A DNA stretch of 64,000 nt, taken from the NCBI RefSeq assembly GCF_001922345.1, contig NZ_CP018811.1, forward strand, positions 3,968,001-4,032,000, written 5' to 3'. Every line of letters starts with the position of its first letter. Within the stretch, counting starts at the first letter, position 1. A model generated the notes under the pieces. It was not told the origin of the DNA. It saw only the letters and a list, made by a program, of their open reading frames with translations, and did not search any database. The DNA is from Paraburkholderia sp. SOS3 (lineage in GTDB: Bacteria; Pseudomonadota; Gammaproteobacteria; Burkholderiales; Burkholderiaceae). Shown piece after piece: positions 62,688 through 64,000 of the stretch. Made by a program: the position numbers and the translations under genes.

Positions 62688-64000
62688 ATGAATCGCGCTT
62701 ACCGTATCGTCTGGAACGCAGTTACCGCAACTTGGAATGTCGCCTCTGAACTGACTAAAGGCTGCCGTGCATCGAAAGCCCGGTCAGCCAAGACTTCCGC
62801 GGCAGTGGGAGCGGTAGCTCTTGGGATTGTTGCTGCAGGTAGTACCGTAATAACCAATTCCTTCGCAGCGGCACCGGCGAACTCATATGCGGTCGGCATT
62901 CTCGATCTGACCGGTGGCAAGCAGTCGTGCTTTTCGAGTGCCGCACCGGGCGCAATTGATACCTCGACTTCTGATTGCAATTCCGGCGCCGGTTCGACGC
63001 AGGCCGGAATCGTTGCATACGACTCGAACGGCGCATGGGGTTCGTACCTTACGTTGTCTGACTCGTCCAGCGTGAGAATCGGCGCCGGCAATACAGATAA
63101 GCTGGTGATCCGGACTACCGGAATTGACGCATACGATCAATTGCGAATGAATGGCAAGGGCATTACCGGGTTGAATTCAGGGCAGATTTCCGCCACGAGC
63201 AAGGACGCGATCAACGGTTCGCAGTTGTACGGCGAAGCGAACAGCGTTGCGGCGGCGCTGGGCGGCGGCGCGGCGGTGAACACGGACGGCACGATCAAAG
63301 CGCCGACGTACACGGTGCAAGGCCAGACGAAGAGCGACGCAGGCTCGGCGCTAGCTGCGATCGACACGGCGACGACCGGCAACACGACGTCGATCACGAA
63401 CCTGACGAACAACATCAACAACGGGGCGGTGGGTCTGGTCCAGCAGGACGCGACGAGCAAGGCGATCACGGTGGCGAAGGCGACCACCGGCACGACGGTG
63501 GACTTCACCGGCACGGCGGGTACACGTCAGCTGAAAGGCGTGGCGGCGGGCAAGGCCGACACCGATGCGGTGAACCTGTCGCAGCTCAAGGCAGCGGGCC
63601 TGAACGTGGACACGTCGGGCAACGTCTCGAATGCATTCGTCGCCTACGACGACGCCACGAAGGGCAAGGTCACGCTGGCAGGCGGCACGGCCGGCACGAC
63701 CATCACGAACGTGAAGGCCGGCGCGCTGGGCGCATCGAGCACGGACGCAGTGAACGGCTCGCAGTTGTTCGCCACGAACCAGGCCGTCGCTCAAAACACC
63801 AGCGACATCACCACGTTGAACTCGAAGATCGCCAACATCAACGGTTCGCTGACAGACGCGGTTGCGTACGACTCGTCAACACACGACAAGATCACGCTCA
63901 ACGGCGCCAACGGCACGACCATCACGAACCTGAAGGCCGGCGCAGTCAGCGCCACCAGCACCGACGCGGTGAACGGCTCGCAACTCTACAGCGTCGGCAA
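62688..64000 (+). CDS. Second trimeric autotransporter adhesin (N-terminal part, runs off the window)
   Basis: An open frame from ATG 62688 has no stop to the window end (437 codons). The start MNRAYRIVWNAVTATWNVAS is again an ESPR, followed by a hydrophobic signal segment (about 39-60, AVGAVALGIVAAG) and AAAPANSYAVG. A unique N-terminal cap with C81 and C97 leads into YadA neck/stalk modules (SATSKDAINGSQLYGEANS; KADTDAVNLSQLKAAGLNVD; SSTDAVNGSQLFATNQA). From about 63230 on, the DNA is nearly identical to parts of the large adhesin gene in inverse orientation. The C-terminal anchor lies outside the window, so it could be a full adhesin or a fragment. Confidence 0.93.
   Translation, partial: MNRAYRIVWNAVTATWNVASELTKGCRASKARSAKTSAAVGAVALGIVAAGSTVITNSFAAAPANSYAVGILDLTGGKQSCFSSAAPGAIDTSTSDCNSGAGSTQAGIVAYDSNGAWGSYLTLSDSSSVRIGAGNTDKLVIRTTGIDAYDQLRMNGKGITGLNSGQISATSKDAINGSQLYGEANSVAAALGGGAAVNTDGTIKAPTYTVQGQTKSDAGSALAAIDTATTGNTTSITNLTNNINNGAVGLVQQDATSKAITVAKATTGTTVDFTGTAGTRQLKGVAAGKADTDAVNLSQLKAAGLNVDTSGNVSNAFVAYDDATKGKVTLAGGTAGTTITNVKAGALGASSTDAVNGSQLFATNQAVAQNTSDITTLNSKIANINGSLTDAVAYDSSTHDKITLNGANGTTITNLKAGAVSATSTDAVNGSQLYSVG

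Noticed and set aside
63351..63794. Minus-strand frames opposite the second adhesin (for example 63137-63514, 63351-63794)
   Set aside because: Antisense to the adhesin frame, with the same artefactual type as opposite the first adhesin.

Overview
The window is a high-GC, gene-dense chromosomal segment of a Burkholderia-type betaproteobacterium (Burkholderia sensu lato; I cannot name the genus). The evidence is the strong GC3 bias, the gene order purH-ruvC-ruvA-ruvB, dtd-tyrS-anmK-erpA-rpsI-rplM and leuS-lptE-holA-proA, the dusB-fis pair, a three-gene proton-translocating transhydrogenase (pntAA-pntAB-pntB), and trimeric autotransporters with ESPR-type signal peptides. No prophage, insertion sequence, CRISPR array, rRNA or complete tRNA gene was seen.

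Layout. 1-332 is the 5' part of a cytochrome b561 gene. 802-4645 is a pqi operon (two single-domain PqiA proteins, the MCE protein PqiB, the lipoprotein PqiC) for lipid traffic across the envelope. 4763-16388 holds an rRNA-type methyltransferase, the pnt operon on the minus strand, a Nudix hydrolase, mnmA, a membrane-anchored glutamate-synthase-like protein, a glutathione transferase, pepP and a UbiH-type monooxygenase. 16742-28000 is housekeeping: dusB-fis, purH, ruvCAB, a phosphatase, dtd, tyrS, anmK, erpA, rpsI and rplM. 28023-28114 is a probable small RNA that I find convincing: perfect -10, 17-bp spacing, CU-rich anti-Shine-Dalgarno segments and a strong terminator. An OsmC-like protein and the RNase P RNA gene rnpB follow.

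29447-40076 is centred on pyrimidine and glutamate metabolism: a DUF3025 protein translationally coupled to pyrC, a YafJ-like amidotransferase, the glutamate/aspartate ABC transporter gltIJKL, a glutamate dehydrogenase, a LysR regulator and purB. 40131-46076 is a gluconate/Entner-Doudoroff module (gntK, gntT, eda, edd, divergent hexR). Both divergent promoters carry a HexR-type palindrome placed where it would block RNA polymerase.

46216-64000 is the accessory-looking part. A 2984-residue trimeric autotransporter adhesin lies on the minus strand. A second one starts at 62688 on the plus strand and runs off the window; it is easily overlooked because it has no stop codon here. The two genes are divergent and share long, nearly identical DNA in inverted orientation. 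Between them lies a block of housekeeping, partly essential, genes (hemJ, proA, holA, lptE, leuS). This arrangement could allow inversion or gene conversion that swaps the N-termini, promoters and stalks of the adhesins. The large adhesin also contains a roughly 1.9-kb module duplicated at about 3.3-kb spacing and a perfect-register 372-bp tandem duplication. In my view the adhesin pair and the small RNA are the parts of the window most worth follow-up.
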